Positions 35,148-46,020 of a DNA stretch of 64,000 bases are shown piece by piece (within the stretch, counting starts at the first letter, position 1; each line of letters starts with the position of its first letter). Source of the DNA: Buddleja alternifolia (Eukaryota; Streptophyta; Magnoliopsida; Lamiales; Scrophulariaceae); the NCBI GenBank assembly GCA_019426215.1, contig CM033392.1, forward strand, positions 53,495,149 to 53,559,148, read 5' to 3'. Under the pieces are notes generated by a model that was not told where the DNA came from, searched no databases, and was given only the letters and a program-made list of their open reading frames with translations. The translations under genes and the position numbers were made by a program.

Positions 35148-37277
35148 ATGCACAGACGTTCTTTGAGTGCACCTGCTCTTGAAATCGATCCAGAACCAGA
35201 ACGAACTTTTCGAAGAGGCAGACGTCAACAAAGAGAGCATCGTAGAATGGCAGAAGACATACAAAGGATTGAACCTGCTGCGCAACGAACTCTCCGAGAT
35301 TATGCTACACCAACATATCAGAACTTAACCTCCAGCATAGCGGTACCAACTGTTCAGGCCAACACCTTTGAGTTGAAGCCGGCTATTATTTAAATGCTAC
35401 AGCACACTGCATTTGAGGGAGATATTGAGAGGGAGGATCCTCATTCCCATTTGGGGAATTTCTTGGAAATCTGTAGTACTTTCAAGATGAATGGCGTTAC
35501 TGAAGATGCCATAAGATTGCGACTCTTCCCATTCTCCCTGTCTAAAAGAGCTAAAGAGTGGTTGAAAAACCAGCCGGCAAATAAGTTCACCACTTGGGCT
35601 GATTTGTCGACTGCATTTCTCACCAAGTATTTTCCCCCAGCTAAGACTGCTCAGTTAAGGAATGCAATCACAGGATTTATGCAAACTGACAGTGAAACCC
35701 TCTATCAAGCATGGGAAAGGTACAAAGAACTACTCAGAAAGTGCCCACATCACGGTATTCCTAGTTGGATGCTTGTGCAGACCTTCTACAATGGTCTGTC
35801 ACATAGTATCCGGATGAATATCGATGCAGCTGCAGGAGGGAGTTTTATGGCAAAGAATCCGGATGATGCATTGGCTCTTATCGACGAGATGGCATCCAAT
35901 ACATATCAGTGGGCGAGTGATAGTCGGGCTACCAAGAAAACACCGGGCATTCACAATGTAGATAACATTACATTGCTCAATGCTAACATTGAAGCACTCG
36001 TTAAGCATATGGAGGGACTCAAAGGAAATGTCAGTGCAGTATCTCAACCTACTTTGGCTTGTGATGTTTGTGGGGCACCGCATATGGCTACTGATTGCCC
36101 ACTCATCGAGCAAGCTAACTATTTATCCAATCATAATAAGCAGCAAGGAAATCCATTTTCGAACACCTACAATTCGGGTTGGCGAAATCACCCTAACTTT
36201 TCTTGGGGAGGCCAAGGGAACCAAGGAGCTCAAGCAAATCCTCCTAGACAACAGTTTCCTCCAGGTTTCCAACAATATGGTCCTCAGAATTTTCAACAAC
36301 CAAATCAGCAGGGACCAGCACCTCGAGAACCACAAGCTTGGGAATTAGCCATTGAAAAACTAGCTAACGGAACTGCAAACCGTATTGAGAAGCTTGAGGC
36401 AAAGATGGATCAGATGATAGGTGCAACCAAGAATCTTGAAGCACAAATGGGGCAGTTGGCTAGTACTATAAGCTCAAGACCAAAAGGTGCATTGCCAAGT
36501 CAAACTGAGCAGAATCCTAAAGGGCAGTGTAATGCAGTAACTTTGAGAAATGGAAGAACCGTGGGAGAATCTGAACAACCGGGGGAACCTAATAAGGAAC
36601 AAGGAATAACTGAGGTTCCAGTTTCTGAGCCTTTAGAAGAGGTTACACCAGAGATAGTTCAACCTAAACCATATGTGAAGCCGTATGTTCCTCCAATTCC
36701 ATTTCCTCAAAGATTGCAGCATAAGAGATTAGACAAGCAGTACGAGAAATTTCTTCAAGTTTTTCGACAGTTGCGTATCAATATACCATTCGTGGATGCT
36801 TTGGCTCAGATGCCAATTTATGTGAAATTTCTGAAGGAATTGTTGAGCAACAAAAGAAAATTGGAAGACGTGGAAACAATATCTTTAAATGAAGAGTGCA
36901 GTGCTATAATCCAAAGGAGTATTCCTCCTAAACTCAAAGATCCAGGGAGTTTTTCTCTTCCTTGCACCATTGGTCAAGTTCAATTTGTTAAGGCATTGTG
37001 TGATTTAGGAGCGAGTGTGAGTCTAATGCCTTTTTCTATTTGCAGGAAATTGGGTTTTCAAGAACTCAAACACACAAGGATGTCCTTACAGTTAGCAGAC
37101 CGGAGTGTCAAACATCCTCTGGGCATAATCGAGGATGTGTTGGTCAAAGTGGATAAATTTTACATTCCGTGTGATTTTGTGGTGTTAGAAATGGATGAGG
37201 ATTCAGAGGTCCCTATTATACTTGGGAGACCATTCCTTGCTACTGCTGGGACCAACATTGATGTACGCTTACCTTGA
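35148..37277 (+). pseudogene. Athila Gag and protease
   Basis: One frame of 709 codons broken only by a TAA at 35391-35393, where relatives have Q. Capsid motifs: DPHSHLGNFLEICSTFKMN, RLRLFPFSLSKRAKEWL, TWADLSTAFLTKYFPPAKT and YNGLSHSIRMNIDAAAGGSF. A single knuckle-like CDVCGAPHMATDC follows (about residue 305 from 35148), then Gln/Pro-rich linker, LEAQMGQLASTI and TLRNGR. The aspartic protease is near the end: ALCDLGASVSLMPFSIC (DLGAS in place of DTGAS, usual for Athila) and VPIILGRPFLATAGTNIDV. The frame is lost at about 37268. Confidence 0.93.
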
Positions 37278-40200
37278 ACATTGGAGATGAGAAAGTGGAA
37301 TTTGATTTGAACAAGGTAATGAAGTCGCCTGCCTTAGAAGAGAGTTGTTGTTCGGTGTGGATGTGATTGATGAGATAGCCCAGATTCAATTCGAGAGGGA
37401 GTTTCTTGAGAATCCGTCGGAGAAGTTGGAAACTAGAGATGATGAGAATCCAGCGATTGAAACAGTGACTCTAGCTCTAGACAACGATGATGACTTGCAT
37501 AAAGAAGATCTTCTTCAAGGTAAAAGAGATCCACTAGAGTCATATCCCGACATCTCCTCTAAACCAAAGGTAGTACTTAAACCTCTTCCACCACACCTCA
37601 GGTATGTCTTTCTTGGTGACAATGAATCTTTACCTGTTATTGTTAGTGGTACTCTGTCTGAACTTGAATTGAATAAACTATTAGAGGAGTTGAGGTTGAG
37701 AAAGAGAGCCATAGGATGGACTATTTCTGATATAAAGGGAATTAGCCCTACTTTATGCATGCATAGGATTCTCATGGAAGAAAATCATAAGACATCAATA
37801 GAACCTCAACGTAGATTGAATCCCAAGTTGAAAGAAGTTGTTAAGGATGAAATTATGAAATTGTTAGATGCTGGCATAATATACCCTATCTCGGATAGTC
37901 CTTGGGTTAGTCCTATACATGTAGTGCCTAAAAAAGGAGGAATGACTGTGATTTATAATGAAAAAAATGAATTAATTCCCACTAGAACAGTAACAGGGTG
38001 GCGGGTTTGTATTGATTATAGGAAGTTAAACAATGCTACTTGAAAAGATCACTTTCCCTTGCCTTTCATTGATCAAATGTTGGAAAGACTTTCGGGTAAT
38101 AAGTATTATTGCTTTCTAGATGGTTACTCTGGATATTTTCAAATTCCAATTGCAACCGAGGACCAAGAAAAGACCACCTTTACTTGTTCATATGGTACTT
38201 TTGCGTATCGACGCATGCCTTTTGGACTTTCTAATGCACCTGCTACTTTTCAGAGATGTATGATGGCCATTTTTTTTGAGTTCATTGAGAAATCCATGGA
38301 AGTGTTTATGGATGATTTTACTGTGTATGGCTCGTCATTTGATCACTGCTTAGCTAATCTTTCTCAAGTCTTGCAGAGGTGTGAGGAAACTAATTTAGTT
38401 TTGAACTGGGAAAAATGTCACTTCATGGTGACTGAGGGAATTGTTTTGGGGCATAAAATTTCAAACAAAGGAATAGAGGTGGATAAGGCAAAGGTGGAAG
38501 TGATTGAGAAATTACCCCCACCCACATCAGTAAAGGGTATACGAAGTTTCCTTGGTCATGCTGGCTTTTATCGTCGGTTTATCAAGGACTTCTCAAAAAT
38601 TTCTAAACCCTTGTGTAATTTACTTGAAAAAGATGTAGTGTTTAATTTTACTGATGAATGTTTACTTGCGTTCAACAGGTTAAAACAAGCATTGATATCT
38701 GCCCCAATAATCTCTTCACCAGACTGGGAGTTGTCTTTCGAGTTGATGTGCGATGCCAGTGACTTTGCAGTGGGAGCTGTTCTCGGGCAAAGGAAGAATA
38801 AACGGGTTCATATCATTGCTTATGCAAGCAAAACGTTAGATAGTGCTCAGGTCAATTATGCCACTACTGAAAAAGAGTTGCTTGCAGTGGTTTTTGCGTT
38901 TGACAAGTTCAGATCTTATCTTGTGGGGTCGAAGGTGATAGTGTATACGGATCATGCTGAAATCTGATACTTAATGACAAAGAAGGATGCAAAACCACGT
39001 TTACTCCGTTGGATTCTATTGTTACAGGAGTTTGATTTGGAAATTTGTGATAAGAAGGGTACTGAAAACGTGGTCGCGGATCATCTTTCGAGGCTTGAAC
39101 AAGGAAACGACACAGTTGTTGAGGACATACCAATTGATGAGACATTTCCAGAAGAACGGTTGATGGGGATAAAACACGTTATACCATGGTATGCTGATTA
39201 CGTGAATTACCTAGTGAATAACATTCTTCCTCCCGGTTTAAGTTATCACCAAAAGAAGAAGTTCTTGGCAGAAGTAAAACATTACTACTGGGAAGAGCCT
39301 CTTCTTTACAAAGAGTGTAGGGATGGTGTCATTCGTCGTTGTGTGCCATCTGACGAGTTTAAGAGTATCTTGGAGCATTGTCATTCCTTGGAATGTGGGG
39401 GTCATAACAGTACTTCAAAGACGGTTACTAAGATTTGGCAATCAGGATTTTATTGGCCCACCATGTATCAAGACGCAAGGGTTTTTGTCATATCATGCGA
39501 TCGTTGTCAAAGGACAGGGAACATTTCTCGCCGTAATGAGATGCCTTTACAACCTATATTGGTTGTGGAATTATTTGATGTGTGGGGGATGGACTTCATG
39601 GGACCATTCCCATCTTCCTATGGCAATAAGTACATCTTGGTTGGAGTCGATTATGTATCGAAATGGGTTGAAGCCATCGCGACGCCGACTAATGATGCTC
39701 GTGTGGTGACAAAGTTCTTAAAAAAATATGTTTTCTCGAGATTCGGGGTACCACGAGCTATTATCAATGATGGAGGAGCTCACTTTTGCAACCGACAAGT
39801 GGAAAATCTCTTGAAAAAGTATGGAGTTACTCAAAAGGTGGCGACTCCATATCACCCTCAGACGAGTGGTCAGGTTGAAATTTCTAATCGTGAACTCAAG
39901 CATATCTTGGAGAAAACCGTTGATAATTCACGTAAGGATTGGGCCAACAGGCTAGATGATGCACTATGGGCATACAGAACCGCTTACAAGACTCCCATTG
40001 GTATGTCTCCGTATCGGTTGGTTTATGGTAAGGCTTGTCATCTTCCCGTGGAACTCGAACATAAAACATATTGGGCAACTAAAGCACTAAATTTGGACTT
40101 AAAAGAAGCGGGATTGAGTAGATTGATGCAATTGAGTGAACTTGATGAGTTCCGGTTGAATGCTTATGAAAGTGCACGAATTTATAAGGAAAAAACTAAA

Positions 40201-40473
40201 AGATGGCATGATAAGCACATTCAAACAAAAGAATTTCAAGTGGGTCAAAAAGTTTTACTCTTTAATTCCCGTCTTCGACTTTTTCCGGGAAAACTTAAGT
40301 CCAGATGGTCGGGTCCGTTTGAAGTTGTCAAAGTTCATTCCCATGGAGCGGTTGATATTGTACGAGAAGGGTCCGGTGTATTTAAAGTAAATGGGCAACG
40401 GTTAAAGCTATACTTCGAAGGAGACAATATTCCTCGAGGGGAAACAATTTCCCTCGTCGACCATCAACAATGA
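37278..40473 (+). pseudogene. Athila reverse transcriptase, RNase H and integrase
   Basis: After two frame changes (about 37268 and 37350) one frame runs from 37345 to 40473 with TGA at 38041-38043 and 38965-38967, both where relatives have Arg. RT: KLLDAGIIYPISDSPWVSPI, GWRVCIDYRKLNNAT, YCFLDGYSGYFQIPI, RRMPFGLSNAPATFQRCM and the catalytic FMDD. RNase H: LMCDASDFAVGAVLGQ, TTEKELLAVVFAFDKF, YTDHAEI. Integrase: zinc finger H-x3-H-like [10 protein letters not shown] with CDRCQ, then core D ([15 protein letters not shown]), D ([11 protein letters not shown]) and E ([16 protein letters not shown]). It ends just after the [11 protein letters not shown] domain, without a chromodomain. Confidence 0.94.
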
Positions 40474-40511
40474 TTTTCCTCTAAGTCGAGCTAATGACTT
40501 TAAACAAGCGC

Positions 40512-40529
40512 TGCTTGGGAGGCAACCCA
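40512..40529 (+). other. Conserved GGGAGGCAACCC hairpin after pol
   Basis: CTTGGGAGGCAACCCAAG can fold into a 6-bp stem with an AGGCAA loop. A GGGAGGCAACCC box at this place is shared by Athila-group elements; a role in making the env-like mRNA is my inference. A possible splice acceptor (TTCTTGTTGCAG|GTC) follows at about 40648-40661. Confidence 0.6.
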
Positions 40530-40689
40530 AGAGATTTCGATTCTTTTTGTCGTTTCGTTTTTCTTCTTTTTGCTTTATTTGTTTCCCATATTTTATGTTT
40601 GAATTTTATTTTATTTTCGGTGCTCAAGTGATTTACTAATGCAAGTTATTCTTGTTGCAGGTCAAAAAAAAAAACATGAAAAACGAGGT

Positions 40690-40905
40690 GCATAGGTTCT
40701 TATACAATGTAAATCAGGTGCACAATTGTGCCAATTTTAGCACCACTGTGCAAAATTTTCGCACTTAGAAGATTTTTAGGTGCACAGTTGTGCAATTTTT
40801 CAGCACAGTTGTGCAAAATTTTCGCACAAGATCCAAACTCGCCGTGCACAACTGTGCAATTTTCGTGCACAATTGTGCGAAATTTTCGCACTTTTGCACT
40901 CTCAT
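40690..40905 (+). repeat. Cluster of palindromic GCACAATTGTGC words
   Basis: At least six copies of GTGCACARTTGTGC or its halves (GCACAGTTGTGC, GCACAACTGTGC) alternate with AATTTTCGCAC within about 200 bp. Each can form a self-complementary 12-14-bp hairpin. The same word occurs in both LTRs. Confidence 0.85.
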
Positions 40906-40989
40906 TTTTTCCGAAAAAAAAAATAAAAAAAAAATAAAAACAATTTTGCATTTTGGGTCAAAATCCCCAAATTGAGTCAACACACTCAC

Positions 40990-41720
40990 AAAACATTTTC
41001 AGCCAACCTCTCTCCCTCTCTCTCATTTCTCTCACAAGAGCCGTCGGCTCTCTGACCAGTCGCCGGAGCCAAATCTCCGCCGCCATTAAGCGCCATCGCC
41101 GCACTCACCACAAAGCCACGTCGCCGTCCACCTCGCAAGCCACACCTCCCGTCGAGTTCCGCCGCCGTCCTCACCACCTACAATCGGAGCCGCCGCCTCT
41201 TCTATCTACCAAATCCGCGCCATCGCATCTCCAATGCAACTCGCCGACCAGACGTCTCCGCCGCCGTTAAGCGCCGTCGTTGAGCTCCACCGAGGAAACA
41301 CATCACTGATCAACCGCACTGCTGCCACCATCGCGTCAACCACCGCGCCACCATCTCAAACACCAAACCGCCGCGCACCGGTTGCTACCCATACAGATCC
41401 GTAGCTCCCGCTCTTGCGCCACCACACCGCCGCCTCTTTCGGTTTAGTCCTATCGCTGCATCTTTACCTCTCCTCAACCGCCGCTCGCCGTCCAGCTGCA
41501 TCACCACCGCGTAGCCGCTGCTCGTCACTTAAGTCACCATCGCCGTGCTGTTCGCCGTTCAACTCACCGCGCCACTCACAACCACCACTGTTCAGTTCCC
41601 ACACATCAGCCGCCGAAACCGCTCGTACGCCAACGCCTTCTCCACTACGACCGAGTGCGCGTCACAACAACAAATCAGCCACCGTCAATCGCCACTCGCC
41701 GCATATTAATCACTATCAAG
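40990..41720 (+). other. C-rich island between pol and env-like region
   Basis: A sharp switch from AT-rich Athila DNA to C-rich, G-poor sequence full of CGCC, CACC and CCGCCG words. Frames read as Ser/Pro/Arg/His-rich peptides (40953-41270, 105 codons; 41414-41878, 154 codons) with no recognisable domain. It could be the low-complexity leader of the env-like gene or captured host DNA. Confidence 0.55.
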
Positions 41721-42805
41721 ATGAACAAAAGAAGACGAACAGGTACAGGATCTTCCACAGATCGGGCTCTACAATTGGTTCCGACGGATATTACCGCGAG
41801 AGAAAGATTGATCAACAAAGGTTTGACCAAATATCCGAAAATCTCCAACCCTTCACCGGCTTATGCGATTCTCAGTGAGTTAGATTGTTCCCCATCCCGT
41901 TATTTAGACAAAGCTGCTATGTTGTCTCTGTTTATTGATGATGATTTGACTGAAAAATTAATTGTTCTGGGATGGGGTGATTTGATTAATATGAATGAAC
42001 CGAGTTATCGATTACTTACGTTGGAATTTTTGGGTACCGTGGAGTATGTTGATGAGTTGTTGAAGTTTTGTATTGCCAATGTTCCGTATACGCTCACGAA
42101 ATCGGAATTAGCTCATATCTTTAAATGGCCAACTAGCGGACTGAAAGAATTGACCAAGGAGCAACAAACTGAATTTTGGTGAGAGATTACTCGATTGCCA
42201 AATACGATTTACTTCGGTCATCGTTCTAATGCCTCGGATATTGTCGATTACACTCTTCGGTATTTTCATAGGATTTTAGCATTTACTATCTTTGGGAGAG
42301 GAGCATGTGGGAAAGTGTCTTCGAAGGAGCTCTGTGTCCTCTATTGTCTCCACCGTGGTGAATAATGTGACTTGACAAATTTCTTCCTTGGACATATGGT
42401 TCAAGTCTCCAGGCAGCATAAGGGTCAAATTCTCCTCGGTGGGTTGATTACACGCATTGCCGAAAGTATAGGAGCTTTTGATCGACATCAGACAGATCTC
42501 GAGCCCATTTCGGGACCATTGACCATTGACTATCAATATTCTGTGACATGAAGCTTCTGAGACTTGACAGACGCGGAGGGTATATTTTCAAGAGACACCC
42601 GAGAGATCCGATTCACATGGCAGCAGAGGGTAATAATCAAGGGCATTCATCTGATGATCATTCCACCAGCAGTACCTCGGTTCCCATTTCTGCTTTCGCC
42701 AACCTTGAGTCTACTATGGCAGAAATTCAACGAACTCAGACAGAAATGATGAGGCAGTTGTCAGCCTACTTCCAGTTCGTGAATTTCCATCCTCCACCAC
42801 AGTGA
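41721..42805 (+). pseudogene. Athila ORF1 / env-like protein, broken
   Basis: From the ATG at 41721 (MNKRRRTGTGSS; an in-frame ATG exists at 41655) the frame is open to a TGA at 42180. It continues in the same frame (TRLPNTIYFGH, KELCVLYCLHRG) to a TAA at about 42363, then onward with LTNFFLGHMV, ILLGGLITRIAES and LEPISGPLTIDYQY. A last piece in another frame covers 42548-42805 (DRRGGYIFKRHPRD, MAEIQRTQTEMMRQL). The layout (RLINKGLTKYPKI, LIVLGWGDLINMNEPSYRLL, LEFLGTVEYVDELLKF, FTIFGRG) fits the ATHILA ORF-1 family. Its role is unknown. At least two stops and one frame change make it non-functional. Confidence 0.8.
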
Positions 42806-44121
42806 GATTCACCCTACCGACTCTCGGGCCATCACGCACATATATAGGGGAGTATTTCTTTCACTATTCTTTTAATTACATGTTGTTTTCATTCTTGCAT
42901 ATCGGTCTCACATAAGTACATTGAGGACAATGTGTGATTTTAAGTGTGGGGTGGATTGTTCGCATGCTGAAATTGTGATTAGAGTATATTACATATGGCT
43001 TAAGTGTGGTGTGTTTGCTTGGTTGCATGTGATTGGAGTGTATTGAATTGCTCAAGTGTGGGGTAATGTGGTTAAGTGGTGAAAGAATCGGACATATGTC
43101 AAAATTTTTGTTGAGTTGTTGCTGAAAATTGGTTAATTTGTTCACAATATTTGTGTTCACATATTTGAGCTCTTGACTATATAAACATATGAATCTGATT
43201 TCTGTACATGGATACTCTTTTTATTGAGTTTGATCGCTGAGCCTGAAATTTGTAAAATTTCTATGCATCTTTACACACTACACACGAGTTCTAGTAAAGG
43301 GAATTGATCGAGGAGATAAAAGCGATTACATATTTTTGATACATGGTGATATTTGGAGAAAAGTTGTAGAAGCAAAGAAAAGAAATAAAAAAAAAGTCGA
43401 GAAAATAGAAAAAGAAAAAAGAAAAAATAGTGCGAAAAAGTTGATTCCGTGGTTAATGAAAGCTAAAATCACCCAGTTTCGTTTCCAGCCTTTGTCACTC
43501 GAGTGATTAAGTCCGTTGGGGTGTCTTGACACTTAGTGCCTTAAAACCAACTGGTTTGAGAGTCATTGGCCCAAAACTCGTTACCAGGGTGACATAGAAA
43601 GCTTGACTAGCGAAACATTGCACGGGTTGATCGATTGTGAATGAAGGAGAAAGAATAAAGATGAAATATGATAGATGTTGTGTTTTTGCTTGAAATATCC
43701 GAAATGTTCCCTTGCTAGAATTTATAAATCAAGCACGAATGGATGTATATGAAATTGAACTTGTTTGGGATTAGTGTGATGACTTGAGAGTAAAGATGTT
43801 CATATGTGGAAAAATAATGATTCTACGTGTTTATTGGTTTATGTGTGATGATTGTGGGGAGTCATAAATGTTGTGACTAGTTGCTGATTTGATGAACGAT
43901 GAGGCAGATAGACGAATGTCATGAATTTTGTGGGTATATTCTCTGCAAACCCTCACAAGACAAAACTCGTCCACTAGGGGTAACCTAGGGGTTTAACGGC
44001 TTGTTGCACGTGCTAAGTGTAATCGTGTTCCCTATGAAAGTGGTGTTATCTTTAGTTTTGTTTTTGTTTTTGTTTTGTTTGGATTTACTCGAGGACGAGT
44101 AAATGTTAAGTGTGGGGTGTT
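42806..44121 (+). other. Athila 3' untranslated region with repeated purine tracts
   Basis: No coding frame. The purine-rich word AAGTGTGGGGT occurs at about 42942, 43002 (one change), 43054 and 44108; the last abuts the 3' LTR and is the likely polypurine tract. An A/G-rich run lies at 43360-43440. Confidence 0.65.
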
Positions 44122-45449
44122 TGTTAGGTCTCATATTTTACATATTTTCATTATGATTTACCTCACATTTATCTTTATTTTATGCCTTGTTGTTAGTTTT
44201 TTCCTTTATTTTTAGCCTAATTTACGTATTTTGATTTCTAAGTCGTTTCAATGCTTTTGTAGGCATAAAAGCGATGATTTTGATGAGTTGAAGGAGTATT
44301 TATTACAAGAATAATGAAGGCTATCCAAGAGGATGTGAAGAAATGCATTAGAAAGGCCAAACGAGAATGTTTCGTTGAAGAAAAATGAAGAGAAAAAATT
44401 CTGCACAGGCAGATTGCACAGTTGTGCAGATATTCTGCACAGCTGTGCAGCTGCGGATTTTTATATTTTTGTGGGCCGATTTTATGACTTGGATGGGCAT
44501 AATTTATGTATCTAAGACTCCTTTTTAGTTAAATAAAGTGGCAAAAACGTTTTTATAGGCTAGAGTGAGGTGGGAGATCATCATCCTTGAAAAAAGTAGA
44601 TCTTGGAGAGTAGATCTTGAAGAGGAGAAGAGAGTTCTTGGAGAAGAGTTCTTGGAGAAAAGCTTCATCTTCTCAAGTTGTATTCTTCCAATCCTCCATT
44701 GTTGAACATGAGTAACTTTATGTTTATGCAATTTATTTCTTGTTTTTCTTTAATTATGCATAGCTAAATTATTTTCTAGGGTTTAAGATGTAGTCGTGTG
44801 TATTGATTTGGATTATTGATGATTTATGGATGTGATTTCTTGTTTGGTTTATCTATTGATGAGTGTTTAATGCTTGTAATTGCTTGATCACCAATTGCAT
44901 GATTTAAGATAAATTAAGAAGTACCGGGAGGTGAATTAGTTTATTGGTTCATATTTAATAGACATGTGTAAATTGCTTAATAGGGATATTGGTAATTTTG
45001 CATGAGACTAGTTAAACAATATTCATAGAACTTAATGGATTCATTTAAATTAGTTTTTGATCATGGGAGTGACGTTAATTAATTTAGGTGGGTACTCATG
45101 AAGATCTCGGGAGAGTATTCATGTAATTAAGGAAATTGGGTCTTTAATTTAAACAAGAATGATAATCCATTGAAAGTCAATAATCCATAGAAATACCTTG
45201 ATGAAATCTTAATCCCTAGGCCTTTCGTTAATTGATTGTTCGTTTTAATTATATTTGTGTTAATTATTTATAATTAATTCTGTTTTTATAAATTTTGACT
45301 TTTAATTAGTTAAAATCTCAAATCTTTGATAATCGATAGTCTAAATAATAAGATAAACTTTGTTTGGTACTTGATAACCTTCCCTGTGGAAACGATCTTA
45401 CTTTCACTATATTATTTATTCGATTCCGCGTTGTTACGGACGGTTAACA
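44122..45449 (+). repeat. Athila 3' LTR
   Basis: Same 1,328-bp length as the 5' copy, with TG...CA ends. About 14 substitutions were seen by eye (for example T/G in GTAGTCKTGTG and G/A in TATTTRTTCGATT). Confidence 0.95.
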
Positions 45450-46020
45450 AACCCATCTTTGTGAATCATTTGCTTTTGCCTTTCCCTTGCCTGAGTCAGT
45501 ATTGACTTTCTCATTTGGCCTCATACCATTGTCTCTAGGTTCATTTGGTGTTTGACTTTGTGAACCTTTCTCAACAAAGAATACACCATTTCCTTTGTTG
45601 TTTGCTGTAACATTAGATTTGTTTGGTTTTTTACTGAATTTATTGCATCCTAAACTAGTCTTTTCACCAAACATTCTTGTTACTTTAGTCACATTGTCTA
45701 GCTTTCTTGACGCTTTAGACAATGATGAGACGAGTTGTTCTAATTTAGCAAGTCTAGCAATCAGCTCAGCTTCTCTCTTGACTATTATATCAAGGTCACT
45801 CTTCAAGTTAGTTATCTCACTCTCAAGTGATTTGTTCTTCTCAAAGCATTGCTGCTGAACTTGCAACTCTGCCTTGAGCGTCACATTATCACTTTTAAGT
45901 GATGAAATGATATCGAAGTGATTTTGATATATCTCGGCGGCATCTTGACGATATTTATAGTATTCTTTTACTTTGCCAAGTAATTCTTCATAAGAGAGAG
46001 GGTAAGAAACTTCAGTGTTT
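45450..46020 (-). pseudogene. Copia Gag C-terminal region with coiled coil
   Basis: Continues from Gag after a one-base-type frame change near 46025: YPLSYEELLGKVKEYYKYRQ, then a heptad-rich coiled coil (about 45900-45720; SLESEITNLKSDLDIIVKRE), then a Lys/Asn-rich tail ending SQRWV at the Athila junction. Coiled coils in this position are known in large copia Gag proteins. Confidence 0.8.

Larger units (their letters stand above)
33663..45449 (+). mobile_element. Athila-type Ty3/gypsy retrotransposon (11.8 kb)
   Basis: Two 1,328-bp LTRs, an Asp-tRNA PBS, gag-PR-RT-RNase H-IN on +, then a long spacer and an Athila ORF1-like region. No chromodomain after integrase. The copia frame is continuous on either side of the insertion, which leaves a 4-bp AACC repeat at the junctions (33659-33662, 45450-45453). 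By eye the LTRs differ at about 14 positions (about 1%). Coding regions carry several stops and shifts, so it cannot move by itself. Confidence 0.92.

Noticed and set aside
38909..39145. Minus-strand and alternate-frame ORFs overlapping Athila RT/IN
   Set aside because: Shadow frames of the pol gene with no independent support.
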